This document shows positions 1 through 8,414 of a DNA stretch of 64,000 bases, piece by piece. The translations under genes were made by a program, and so were the position numbers. The notes under the pieces are model-generated. The model was given only the letters and a program-made list of their open reading frames with translations, was not told the DNA's origin and did not search any database. Origin of the DNA: Gp13-AA77 sp035949375 (GTDB lineage Bacteria > Acidobacteriota > Terriglobia > UBA7540); the NCBI GenBank assembly GCA_035949375.1, contig DASZIG010000030.1, positions 95,207 through 159,206 on the forward strand, in the 5' to 3' direction. Within the stretch, counting starts at the first letter, position 1; the number at the start of each line of letters is the position of its first letter.

Positions 1-978
1 CGTCGGCATTGAGTAACCTTCCTCGCGAGGTTCCACGGCTGGCGCAGCGGACTGCGCCAGCGGATAACCGCGCTCGCGCCAGGTCGCAAAGCCCCCCTCC
101 AGGGGCCGCACCCGCGTGATACCTTTGCTTCGCAAGAGGAGCGCCACCCGGGCGCTCGTGGCTTCGTTCGGTCAAGTACAGTAGAGCACGACGTCGCGGT
201 CCCGCGGAATCTCGCGACTACGCTGTTCCAACTCCTCGGGCAGCATGTGGATGGCGCCCATCACCATGGCCGGGTCCGCCTCGAACTCGACGGAACCGCG
301 CAGATCCACCACCACAACCTCTTCGCCGCTTGCGATCCTCTGCCGCAATTCGTCGGCTGAGATGCGCGCCACGCGCAGATCACGAATGAAGCGCTGCCGC
401 TCGCGATATTTGAGGCCGACATAGACCGCGATGGCGGCGCCGAGCAGGATCACCAGTCCCGCGCCCAAACGCCCGGCGTATTGACCGAGGCGGTCGAGTT
501 CAGGGCTGAAGATGTATCCAGCCGCCAGGTAGCTGGTGGCCCACAGTAGCGACCCAGCCGCGTCCCAGGCCAGGAAGCGCGCGGGGCGCATCCGGAGCAA
601 GCCAGCGAGGGGCGCGGCCGCGGTTCCGAGGCCAGGGACGAACTTGGCAACCAGCAGCGCGCGGCCTCCTTGCCGGGCGAAGCGATCTTCGGTGTGGCGG
701 ACGCAAGAGTCGGGTTCAAGCGAAATACGGCAAAGCAGCCTGAGGATGGAAAACCCGCGCCGCCGGCCCAGTTGGTACCAGCTGATGTCAGCAATCAGGC
801 AGGCGAGAAGCGCCCAGGCCACGAGCACCGGGAGCGAGAGATGCTTCGAACCGGCCAACGCCCCGGCGGCCAGCAGCAGCGGTACAGACGAGATGGGGAC
901 GCCGATGACCTCGCACAGAACGCCCGCAAACACCACGGCGTAGCCGTGCTTCAGCAGAAATGGGATGATGTGACCCAT
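1..978 (-). CDS. DedA-family membrane protein fused to a rhodanese domain; candidate selenoprotein (3' end outside window)
   Basis: Residues about 5-200 form a DedA/SNARE-associated membrane domain with several hydrophobic helices and the motif 'AKFVPGLGTAAAPLAG'. Residues about 220-310 form a rhodanese domain ('VVVDLRGSVEFEADP', 'VVLYCT'). The frame meets TGA at 172-174 (codon 269), then runs open for 57 codons to the window edge. It continues the rhodanese fold there: 'PNEATSARVALLL', then 'GGFATWRERGYP'. The TGA falls in the active-site loop, where I would expect a Cys (C-T-C-P-N-E). That makes a C-x-U motif, and a hairpin follows it (separate entry). I infer selenocysteine insertion; a nonsense mutation is the alternative. 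I chose ATG at 978 over the upstream TTG at 1002; neither has a clear ribosome site. DedA proteins are membrane transporters or flippases. DedA-rhodanese fusions exist in other bacteria, but their role is unsettled. It lies downstream of the amidase on the same strand. Confidence 0.72.
139..157 (-). promoter_or_regulatory. Bacterial SECIS-like hairpin after in-frame UGA
   Basis: On the minus strand, the mRNA after UGA (172-174) has a 14-nt spacer, then GAGCGCC, a five-base loop CGGGU, then GGCGCUC. All seven pairs are Watson-Crick. A small G-containing apical loop about 16-37 nt downstream of UGA is the known geometry of bacterial SECIS elements. Here the first loop G is 23 nt after the UGA. 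The region is GC-rich coding DNA, so a chance hairpin is possible. Its position relative to UGA raises the odds. Confidence 0.6.
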
Positions 979-1063
979 AAGACCAGCGAGCGTACGGCGC
1001 AAGCTCTAGTTAGATGTGCCCGACGACCGCAGGATGCGCTCCCAGGGCGGCCATGCCCTACGG

Positions 1064-2494
1064 CTACTCCGACGCCAAAGGGGGCGGTTGGTACGCGCCG
1101 AGTTCGCGCTCGATCCTCGCGCCGACCTCGAGCACCAGCTCGTCCTTATAAGGCCGGCCGACCACCTGCACGCCGATCGGCAGGCCCTCAGGGGAGCGCC
1201 CACCCGGCATCACGAGGGCGGGGTTACCCAGCAAATTGAACCACTGGGTGTAAGTGAAGATGTCGGGACGGCGAAGGTAGCGCACCGTGGCGCCGTCGAC
1301 GGTCCACTGGCGCTCGCCATGGCGAAAAGCGGGAATGGAGCAGGCGGGGCAAAGAAAGACGGGGACATCGCGCATCTCCTCAAGCAGCCCGAGGCGCAGC
1401 CTGTCGCGCCCGATCCACGCGTCCATCAGCCGCGTTGCGGAAAGTGGTGGTTCGTCGGCGACCAAGCTCAGGAACTCCCGGAGGATGGGGCTCGTGTCCT
1501 GCTCGTTCAATGCCACGCTGGGCCGGATCACGAATCCGCCCGCGAGCCCGAACATCACCCACCACAGATCGCGCGCCCGCTCGAGGCCGCTTGGCCGGAA
1601 AGCGCGCGTGGTGAAGCCGGCGCGTTTTGCCGCCGCCACCGCGGCCCGCACGGCGGCCCTGGTTTCAGGCGTGACCGGCGTCGCGCCGTCGTCCTCGAAG
1701 TAACCGACCACCGCCGCCCGGACCTCGGACTCGGGAGGGGGGCGCCAATCGACCGGAACCGAAGCCGCGTCGCCCGCCTCCGGGCCAACCACAGCCTCAC
1801 AGAGAAGAGCGAGGTCCTCGACCGTTCGTGCCATGGGCCCAACGACACCAATCAAGGCGAAAGGGCCGAGCCCGGGAGGAAAGTGCCCGGTGGAGGGTAC
1901 GCGGCCGGGGGTGGGTTTGAGGGCGCAAATACCGGTGAAATGCGCGGGCACGCGCACGGAGCCGCCTCCGTCGCTGCCGAAGCCGCCGGCTGAAAGTCCC
2001 GCCGCGATGGCCGCCGCCTCACCTCCGCTCGAACCTCCCGCGGTGCGATCGAGGTCCCACGGATTGTTGGTCCGGCCGTGCAACAGGTTGTCGGTCTCGT
2101 AGGCCATCAGCAGCTCGGGGGCGTTGGTATTCCCGAGCACGATGGCCCCGGCTCGCCGCAGTCTCTCCACCAGCGGCGCATCGGCCGCCGCCACCTGGCC
2201 GACGCGCATGCGCGAGCCCGTCTCCGTGCGCAATCCCGCGACATCGATCGCACTCTTGATGGTCACCGGCACGCCGCACAGCGGGCCGGCGGGCGCGCCT
2301 GCCGCGAGCGCCCGCTCGGTCTCGCGGGCGGCTGCCAGGGCACCCCCGGCATCGACCGCCGCGAAGGCGTTGAGACGGGGATTCAGACGCGCGATGCGCT
2401 CGAGGTGCAGTTCCACCAATTGCACCGGCGAGACGGTCCGGACGCGTACCAGATCCGCCAGCCGCGCCGCCGAAAGCAGGTGGAGAGAGCTCAA
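1064..2494 (-). CDS. Amidase, GatA-like amidase signature family
   Basis: This is an amide hydrolase of the amidase signature family, 476 residues from the chosen start, a normal family length. The Ser-cisSer-Lys machinery is visible: the lysine in 'VPVTIKSAIDVAG' and the glycine/serine-rich 'GGSSGGEAAAIAAGLS', followed by 'GSDGGGSVRVPAHFTG'. The substrate cannot be read from the sequence. No gatB or gatC lies nearby, so I do not call it the tRNA amidotransferase subunit. The open frame extends upstream to 2698, but that part overlaps the neighbouring gene. TTG at 2494 is preceded at good spacing by GGAG and begins just before the conserved 'SSLHLLSAARLADLV', so I took it as the start. It sits about 70 bp after the DUF948-like gene on the same strand and may be co-transcribed. 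Confidence 0.88.
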   Translation of the reverse strand: MSSLHLLSAARLADLVRVRTVSPVQLVELHLERIARLNPRLNAFAAVDAGGALAAARETERALAAGAPAGPLCGVPVTIKSAIDVAGLRTETGSRMRVGQVAAADAPLVERLRRAGAIVLGNTNAPELLMAYETDNLLHGRTNNPWDLDRTAGGSSGGEAAAIAAGLSAGGFGSDGGGSVRVPAHFTGICALKPTPGRVPSTGHFPPGLGPFALIGVVGPMARTVEDLALLCEAVVGPEAGDAASVPVDWRPPPESEVRAAVVGYFEDDGATPVTPETRAAVRAAVAAAKRAGFTTRAFRPSGLERARDLWWVMFGLAGGFVIRPSVALNEQDTSPILREFLSLVADEPPLSATRLMDAWIGRDRLRLGLLEEMRDVPVFLCPACSIPAFRHGERQWTVDGATVRYLRRPDIFTYTQWFNLLGNPALVMPGGRSPEGLPIGVQVVGRPYKDELVLEVGARIERELGAYQPPPLASE

Positions 2495-2564
2495 CCGGGA
2501 CTCCGGACGATGGATTGATAATAGGCTATTTACTAGGCTATCGATCGGAGGGCGAAATGCGCGC

Positions 2565-3083
2565 TCAGATGAAAAGTTGTTCTTCGGCGGGCGCCCGCTC
2601 GCCTCCGCCGGCCGGACGCCGCCGCCGGAGGAAAAAAGCAATGCCCTGCCGCAGGCCGGCCACGAGCGCTGTGAGTTCCCGCACCGGAACCATGACACCG
2701 CGCTCCACCGCCTCTGTCGCCCGATCCATCATCTCGAGCGTCCCCATGATGAATTGGTCGGCGCGAATCACTTCGGCGCGCACCCGCTCGATCACCTCCG
2801 CCGCCAGCACGTCTGCGCTTTGCGCGCGCACCCGCAGCAACTCGGAGGTCTCGGACAGATTGGCAGCAATCTTCCGGGTCGGCTCGCGGAGGGCGATGAT
2901 CAACTCGTTCACGCCGCGCAGCACGGGATTAACTTCCTGCTCGAAGCCGTTCTGAATCCGCTCCATGGTGCGGGCAAGCTGCACCAGCGCCCGCGACACC
3001 GCAGCCAGAATCACCACCTGCGTCACCACCGCCGCCGCGGTGACCGCTACGAAGACCGTCAGCACCCAATCGTGGGCAGCCAT
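2565..3083 (-). CDS. Membrane-anchored coiled-coil protein, DUF948-like
   Basis: The 172-residue protein has an N-terminal transmembrane helix (residues about 6-30, 'VLTVFVAVTAAAVVTQVVIL'). A long, heptad-rich, probably coiled-coil region follows (about 35-140). A basic, Gly/Pro-rich tail ends it ('FFLRRRRPAGGG'). This architecture matches small DUF948-type proteins, which are often encoded next to YtxH proteins, as here. Function is unknown; a role in membrane stress or envelope organisation is only a guess. It starts at an ATG at 3083 and shares strand with the YtxH gene 96 bp upstream, suggesting one transcript. Confidence 0.7.
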   Translation of the reverse strand: MAAHDWVLTVFVAVTAAAVVTQVVILAAVSRALVQLARTMERIQNGFEQEVNPVLRGVNELIIALREPTRKIAANLSETSELLRVRAQSADVLAAEVIERVRAEVIRADQFIMGTLEMMDRATEAVERGVMVPVRELTALVAGLRQGIAFFLRRRRPAGGGERAPAEEQLFI

Positions 3084-3179
3084 GCGCGCCTGCTTTCGAA
3101 TCCTCCGCGAGGGAAAAGGACGTTCGGGTGAGGCGCAGTTCGCAGCGCCCCAGGATCAACTCCGGCCCGCGATTCCCGC

Positions 3180-3470
3180 CTAGCGGGATTTCACGTCTTG
3201 ATAGGCCTGCTTGCCCGCCTCAAGTGCTGCAGACAATTGGTCTTTCTGCTGCGTCACCAGGTCCTTGGCCTTCTCGACCAGTTCCTCGGCTTGGCGCCGT
3301 AACTCACGGCTCTTGCCGCTCACATAGTCGCGGCCCCGGTCAGCCCTCTGGCTCAGGTACTCGCGCGTCTCTTCGCCGGACTGAGGCGCAAACAGCAGCG
3401 CGACTATCGCTCCAACCCCAAGCCCTGCCAGGAAAAACACCATCTTCGACCCGCCGTTGTCGTCGCTCAT
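3180..3470 (-). CDS. YtxH domain-containing protein
   Basis: The 96-residue protein has a glycine-rich transmembrane segment ('MVFFLAGLGVGAIVALLFAP', residues 10-29) followed by the hallmark 'SGEETREYL'. An amphipathic, Lys/Glu-rich helix fills the rest. This is the standard YtxH layout. Members are membrane-tethered and often linked to general stress or desiccation responses, but the biochemical role is not known. It lies directly upstream of the DUF948-like gene. Confidence 0.85.
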   Translation of the reverse strand: MSDDNGGSKMVFFLAGLGVGAIVALLFAPQSGEETREYLSQRADRGRDYVSGKSRELRRQAEELVEKAKDLVTQQKDQLSAALEAGKQAYQDVKSR

Positions 3471-3632
3471 CTCTCAACCTCCGCCCTCTGCTGGATGTCG
3501 CGCCAAGTCTCTCTGGCATTAAAAGTATGTGCAGACTATCTACCGCCCGTGCATCGCAATCCCGCCGCTCGACCTGCTCAGTCTACAACATCCTTAGGCT
3601 AATGCAAGCAAAAAGAATAGGTTGTTAATAGA

Positions 3633-3644
3633 CAGTCTAGACTG
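3633..3644. repeat. 12-bp perfect palindrome at the 3' end of uvrC
   Basis: The palindrome CAGTCTAGACTG lies just past the uvrC stop, in the AT-rich 175-bp gap before ytxH. It could be an operator or a chance palindrome. No U-tract follows, so it is not a convincing terminator. Confidence 0.3.
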
Positions 3645-3645
3645 C

Positions 3646-5448
3646 CTATGATTGAGAACTTTCGAAGTACTCCCGAATCACCTTTGCTTCCTTCGTGCGC
3701 ACGACTTGGCTAAGCTCCTCGGCCGAGACCTGCTTAAGGGCCGCTACGCTGCCGAATTGCCCCAAGAGCTTGCGGACGGTCTTCTCGCCGATCCCCGGGA
3801 TGCCAAGCAGTTCTGTCGTCAGCGACCGCCCGGCGCGCCGGGAACGATGAAACGTGACCGCGAAGCGATGCGCCTCGTCGCGAATCTGCTGCACAAGGTG
3901 CAGGGCGGGCGAATGGTGATCGAGGGCTACCGGCTCATCCTCACGGCCCAGCGCATAGAGGATTTCCTCCTTCTTGGCAATGGCCGCCAGCGGCTGATTG
4001 ATGATCCCGAGGTCCTCGAGCGCGGCCGCGGCGGCGTGGAGCTGGCCGATTCCACCGTCGATCAGGATGAGGTCCGGCGGGGCCTTCTTTTCCTCCTGAA
4101 GGCGCCGGTAGCGCCGTCCCACCACCTCGGCCATGCTGGCGAAATCGTCGTTCTGGCCGCCGCGCACGATGAACTTGCGATAGTCCGCCTTCTTCATCCT
4201 GCCGCCATCCCACACCACCATCGACGCCACCACGTCGGACCCTTGCAGGTGCGAGATGTCGAAGCACTCGATGCGGCGCGGCGGGCGTTCGAGGTCGAGC
4301 GCCTCGGCGAGTTGATCTTCCATTTCGCGCGCCGGAGGATTCACCACCCGGAAGCGGCGCTCGAACGAGTGCCGGGCGTTGCGGGCGACCAACTCCACCA
4401 GCGCGTGCTTGCTGCCCCTCTGTGGCACTTCAACTCGGACGCGATGCCCGCGCTTTTCGCTGAGCACCTCTTCCAGCAGCTCCCGGTCCTCGAAATCCGC
4501 GGGCACGTGAATCGTATCCGGCAGGTAGGGCTGATCAAGATAGAGCTGCTTCAGCAGAGACGAGAAGAAGGAGGCCGGCTCAAATCCTTCCAGGTCCTCC
4601 CAGAAGAACTCGCGCCGGTCGGCCACGCGTCCGCCGCGCACGTGAAAGAGGTTGACCGCGGCCTGCGGCCCCTCCTGGTGGAAGCCGAAGAAGTCCGCGT
4701 CGCGGGCCTCAGAGGCAGCCATCTTCTGGCGCTCGCTGAGCTGCTCGAGCGTGCTGATGCGGTCGCGCAGGCGCCCCGCCTCCTCGTAGCGCTCGGCGGC
4801 TGCGGCGGCGGTCATGGCCGCGCGCAGGTCGCGCACCAGATCGCTGACGCGGCCTTCCAGCAGCATCCGCACCTGACGCACGTTCTCGGCGTAGATTGCG
4901 CCGGTGGTATAGCCCTCCACGCACGGACCCACGCAGCGCTTGATGTGATATTCGAGGCAGGGACGCGGGTGGAAGCGTGTCAGGTCCACCTTGCAGGAGG
5001 GCACTCCAAATGATCGGTGGATAAAATCCACTACGCGGTATGCGAGGTTGGCCGGAAAGTACGGCCCGAAATAGGCGGATCCGTCTTTGCGCAGCCGGCG
5101 CGTGACGTAGACGCGCGGCCAGCGCTCGCCGAGAGTGAGCTTGACGTAAGGGTACGTCTTATCGTCGCGCAGCAGGATGTTGTAACGGGGTTGAAAGCGC
5201 TTGATGAGGTTGTTCTCGAGCGCCAGAGACTCCTTCTCGTTGTCCACCAGGATGGTCTCGAGATCGTCGGCGGCCCCGAGCATGCGGTCGCGTTTGTCGT
5301 CAGCCGGACGCGACTCCTGGAAATACGAACGCAGGCGCAGACGCAGGCTCTTGGCCTTGCCCACGTACACCGGCTTGGCGGCCTCGTCCTTGAAGATGTA
5401 GACGCCAGGCCCGAGCGGCGCCGCCTCGGCCTTTTCACGCAACTTCAT
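3646..5448 (-). CDS. uvrC: Excinuclease ABC subunit C
   Basis: UvrC makes both incisions flanking a DNA lesion in UvrABC nucleotide-excision repair. The 600-residue protein has all expected parts. The GIY-YIG nuclease is at about 12-90 ('GPGVYIFKDEAAKPVYVGKA', arginine in 'LRLRLRSYF'). The cysteine cluster is near 150-175 and the UVR motif near 205-235 ('YEEAGRLRDRISTLEQLSE'). The RNase-H-like endonuclease region is at about 380-540 ('RIECFDISHLQGSDVVASMV', 'LILIDGGIGQLHAA'). The C-terminal helix-hairpin-helix is 'LLGIPGIGEKTVRKLLGQFG'. Length is normal for the family and no lesion is visible. The ATG at 5448 gives the usual N-terminus. It heads a minus-strand run that continues into ytxH after 175 bp. 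Confidence 0.97.
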   Translation of the reverse strand: MKLREKAEAAPLGPGVYIFKDEAAKPVYVGKAKSLRLRLRSYFQESRPADDKRDRMLGAADDLETILVDNEKESLALENNLIKRFQPRYNILLRDDKTYPYVKLTLGERWPRVYVTRRLRKDGSAYFGPYFPANLAYRVVDFIHRSFGVPSCKVDLTRFHPRPCLEYHIKRCVGPCVEGYTTGAIYAENVRQVRMLLEGRVSDLVRDLRAAMTAAAAAERYEEAGRLRDRISTLEQLSERQKMAASEARDADFFGFHQEGPQAAVNLFHVRGGRVADRREFFWEDLEGFEPASFFSSLLKQLYLDQPYLPDTIHVPADFEDRELLEEVLSEKRGHRVRVEVPQRGSKHALVELVARNARHSFERRFRVVNPPAREMEDQLAEALDLERPPRRIECFDISHLQGSDVVASMVVWDGGRMKKADYRKFIVRGGQNDDFASMAEVVGRRYRRLQEEKKAPPDLILIDGGIGQLHAAAAALEDLGIINQPLAAIAKKEEILYALGREDEPVALDHHSPALHLVQQIRDEAHRFAVTFHRSRRAGRSLTTELLGIPGIGEKTVRKLLGQFGSVAALKQVSAEELSQVVRTKEAKVIREYFESSQS

Positions 5449-5652
5449 CTGAAGTGAAGCCTCGATTCGATTATCCGCCGCGCGTAGCTGTTTTCCAACC
5501 GGCGGCCGCGGGGCGGCCTGCTGCCGTCCCCTGGTTCATCGCCGATCAGGGAAAAGGACGGGGCGGGAACACGGATGACCACACGAAAATCACGGTGCCG
5601 TTCTTCCGGCATTTCGTGAATCACGATATCCTATCAGGGGACGAGAGATTAG

Positions 5653-6708
5653 ATGCGCGACCTTCGCCGCCTGGTGAGCCCGGTCCTTCTTGCACTCGTG
5701 ATTTCCGGTTCAGCCCTCTGCCTCGGCCAAGCCCAGGGGGAATCGCCGTCGGCCGCCGACGCGTCCGCCATCAGCGAAGCCCTTCAATGGCTGAAGGCGC
5801 CGCCCCGCTTCGACGCCGAATACAACTTTGAGCTGACCGTCGACATTCGCCTGCTCCTATTTTGGACCGCCAAAGATGATGTCGGAGGAGGGTACGTCAA
5901 GGTGGGTCAGGCTGCGGGCGATCCGAGCCTCGAGATCATCCGGCTGCTGTTTGGTTCCGATCCGGCGAGGGCGCACGGCACGAATCGCTGGGGAGCGGGA
6001 ACGGAGGTCGCAAAGCGCGGGCCGGACGGCACAGTGGAATCGAGCGCCTTTTTCGGGTTCATGAAGTCGTCGCAGGGCGACTCGGCGGGCGCCATGCAAC
6101 AGGAACTGGCAGATGAGAAGCAGCTAAGCCAACACCGCTTCGAGGCCATTATCAGCCGCGTGAATGCGCGTAATGCCGTTTCCGTCACCGTCCCCTTTTT
6201 CTCGGACCACGATTTCGACTTCCGCGAGGTCGAGCCCGCCGAGCGGGTCGTTCTGGAACAAGTGCAGCAAGGGCAGGCGCGCAAGTTCCACACCCTGGCC
6301 GGGGCTTCGGCAACCTGCGTCCGGAGCAACGGATTCCTCTCCACCATGCAGAATCTTGCCAACACGGCTCTGACCCCACAGTCGAGTCCGGTTTCGCTCT
6401 GCTATGTCTACAATTCCACGGAATACACTCTGACCCTCGACGGCGCACGGCCGGTGCCCGAGAAAACCGTTCGCTTCACGCTTGCTGATTCCAAGCAGAA
6501 AGTCGAGCACAAGTATCGCGATCTCGAAGAAGCGCGATTCCACACGCTGAATCACGCCACGGGAAAGAAAACCCCTTTTGTGCTGCTGCTCGGAACCACG
6601 GGAGCCTTGCGCGGCGCGCCTGTCCAGATCAATTACCAACCCAACTGGTGGTTTCGGATCACCCTGAACCTCGAGACGCCGCCCGACGTGAAATCGAACG
6701 GGCGATAA
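5653..6708 (+). CDS. Secreted protein of unknown function
   Basis: I do not recognise this 351-residue protein. It begins with a clear signal peptide (hydrophobic 'LVSPVLLALVISGSALCLG', probable cleavage around residue 28-30). The mature part shows no familiar enzyme motif. It has the look of a beta-rich periplasmic protein, with repeated short hydrophobic strands and a C-terminal 'NWWFRITLNLETPP'. Codon use matches the core. It is divergent from uvrC (205 bp gap) and convergent with the dehydrogenase, so it is probably a single-gene transcript. Confidence 0.75.
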   Translation: MRDLRRLVSPVLLALVISGSALCLGQAQGESPSAADASAISEALQWLKAPPRFDAEYNFELTVDIRLLLFWTAKDDVGGGYVKVGQAAGDPSLEIIRLLFGSDPARAHGTNRWGAGTEVAKRGPDGTVESSAFFGFMKSSQGDSAGAMQQELADEKQLSQHRFEAIISRVNARNAVSVTVPFFSDHDFDFREVEPAERVVLEQVQQGQARKFHTLAGASATCVRSNGFLSTMQNLANTALTPQSSPVSLCYVYNSTEYTLTLDGARPVPEKTVRFTLADSKQKVEHKYRDLEEARFHTLNHATGKKTPFVLLLGTTGALRGAPVQINYQPNWWFRITLNLETPPDVKSNGR

Positions 6709-6748
6709 AGACTACGGAGTGACGTAAGGGCGGCTTCTTAACCCGCAC

Positions 6749-7864
6749 CTAGCGGAAGCTTTCCTTGTTGACCACGTAAGGCATGTTCGCGGGATTGCCG
6801 CCATAGTTTCCTTCGAGCACATCGATCAGACCCTGAACGCAGCGTCCGGCCATGCCCTTATTGGGATCGGTCGACAGGCGGGTGGTGCGCCCGGCGCTCG
6901 CGAAGTGAGGGAACAGCCGGACGCGGTCGGCGAGCGCCGGATCGCGCAGGGGCGACTCCCGCGGCAGCGGCTCCCGCTCGAAGACGTCGAGCGCCGCGCC
7001 CGCAATGCCGCCGGCCTTGATGGCGGCAGCGAGCGCCGACTCGTCGACCACGGGTCCGCGCGAGGTGTTGATCAGGTAGGCCGTGGGCTTCATCAGCCGC
7101 AAGGTCTTCTCGTTGATGAGATGGTAGGTCGGCACGGCCGCGTCGCCTTCGCGCAGCAAAGGCACGTGGAGCGTGACGAAGTCGCCGCCGGCCATGGCCT
7201 CCTCGAAGCTGACGAAACGGATGGTGTGCCGCTCCCGCGTCAAGCCGTGCTGAAAGCGAAGGTCCATCGTCTCCTGGATCTTGTTGAAGAAGTCCATGGG
7301 CGGCGGGGCAGCGTCGTAGCACAGGTAGCTTGCGTCGAAGCCCACGCCCTTCTTGATGAGCGCCTGGCCGATGCGACCGGTTCCGATCACGGAAATTGTC
7401 TTCCCGGTGATCTCATCGCCCAGGAACGGCAGGTAGGGATGCCATGTGCCCCATCGGTTCTCGCGCACCAGGTTTTCTGCGGGCCAAAGCTTGCGCGCCA
7501 CGGCGCCAAGAATGAGGAAGGCAAACTCCGCCGTGGCTTCGTTGAGCACGTCGGCGGTGTTGGTGAAGGGGACTTTGTAGCGATTGGCGTCGGCGCGATT
7601 GATGTTGTCAAATCCGACCGCATCCTGCGCCACAACCTTGAGCGTGCCCCGTCCGGCCTCGAACACTTCGGCGTCAATGGGATCGCGCAAGGTGGTGATC
7701 AGCCCGTCGATGCCCGAGCGGACCTTTTCGATGATCAGGCTCTTGTGCGGCGCTTCGAGTTCGTCGTGGACTTCGAGCTCGTATCCGCGGTCGCGCAGCA
7801 ACTGCAGCGCCTCGTGTCCGATATTGCAGGTGGCAAAGACGCGAAAGCTAGACTTAGGGGACAT
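6749..7864 (-). CDS. D-isomer-specific 2-hydroxyacid dehydrogenase family protein
   Basis: This NAD(P)-dependent oxidoreductase acts on 2-hydroxy/2-keto acids (glyoxylate/hydroxypyruvate reductase or phosphoglycerate dehydrogenase type). The 371-residue protein has the Rossmann dinucleotide motif 'GKTISVIGTGRIGQALIKKG'. The three catalytic residues are in place: Arg in 'LINTSRGPVVDE', Glu in 'DVFEREPLP' and His in 'LFPHFASAGRT'. An insertion after the Rossmann motif ('PPPMDFFNKIQETMDLR') is longer than in classic SerA. The exact substrate cannot be fixed. It lacks the ACT domain of full-length SerA. Start is ATG at 7864. Confidence 0.85.
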   Translation of the reverse strand: MSPKSSFRVFATCNIGHEALQLLRDRGYELEVHDELEAPHKSLIIEKVRSGIDGLITTLRDPIDAEVFEAGRGTLKVVAQDAVGFDNINRADANRYKVPFTNTADVLNEATAEFAFLILGAVARKLWPAENLVRENRWGTWHPYLPFLGDEITGKTISVIGTGRIGQALIKKGVGFDASYLCYDAAPPPMDFFNKIQETMDLRFQHGLTRERHTIRFVSFEEAMAGGDFVTLHVPLLREGDAAVPTYHLINEKTLRLMKPTAYLINTSRGPVVDESALAAAIKAGGIAGAALDVFEREPLPRESPLRDPALADRVRLFPHFASAGRTTRLSTDPNKGMAGRCVQGLIDVLEGNYGGNPANMPYVVNKESFR

Positions 7865-7995
7865 ATGAGTTCGAGTCTCTGCGATGACCTTGGGGCGGCT
7901 GAATCAACGTTGCCTCTTTTTTCTCTCCGAATCTCGATCGAGGAAACTTTGCAGGAGCCTTGGGGCGGCCCGAAACGTGGTTTTCCGCAAGCGCT

Positions 7996-8414
7996 CTATA
8001 GCAGAGGGGATGTCCACCCAGCCACGAACGCCGCGTCGTTCAAGACACCCAGGGTGCCGGTGATACGGAGATTGCGCCGGCTGGCTTCGCGGCGGCCTTT
8101 CCCCTCGTCGATCAGCAAGAGCGCTTCCGGCCCGTACTCATCAGTCAAGCTGATAGCTTCGCTCTCACCCCCCGGCTAGAAACTGCAGGCTGGTGTCTGG
8201 CTGAGTGGTAAGTCGACGAACCTCAACCCAAGGTGGCCGGCGCTCAATCCATTCCGCGACGACCGCAGGAGTTTGCGGGTCCTGTAACTCACGTAAGACT
8301 GCGCCGGGAATCACCACGCGTCCATAGAGCCGTTGCAGAATCTCCGCTTCGCCGATGAGCACGAGGTAATTAACCGGGGAAGTGTCGGCGATAACGATCG
8401 GCGATAACGATCAT
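7996..8414 (-). pseudogene. DUF3368 PIN-type toxin gene with two frame disruptions
   Basis: Read in three pieces, this is a DUF3368 PIN-like nuclease: 'MIVIADTSPVNYLVLIGEAE' with the catalytic Asp, 'LYGRVVIPGAVLRELQDP' and 'ALLLIDEGKGRREASRRN', ending at TAG 7996-7998. A 13-bp tandem duplication (8386-8411) shifts frame right after codon 5. A run of six G on the coding strand (8168-8173) has one base too many and shifts frame again. Only the middle segment (8165-8362) is open. The start codon overlaps the stop of the UPF0175 gene as ATGA, the usual arrangement for such a pair. As written the toxin cannot be made. Confidence 0.82.
8386..8411. repeat. 13-bp perfect tandem duplication inside the toxin gene
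   Basis: The unit cggcgataacgat occurs twice back to back (8386-8398 and 8399-8411). Removing one copy restores the DUF3368 reading frame and the catalytic-Asp N-terminus. It is therefore a recent frame-breaking duplication or an assembly artefact. Confidence 0.95.

Noticed and set aside
3652..5013. Long plus-strand open frame of 453 codons opposite uvrC.
   Set aside because: It is an antisense shadow of a high-GC gene with no motif, and uvrC explains the DNA fully. The same applies to long antisense frames opposite dnaG, the aminotransferase, infB and the Amidase_3 gene.
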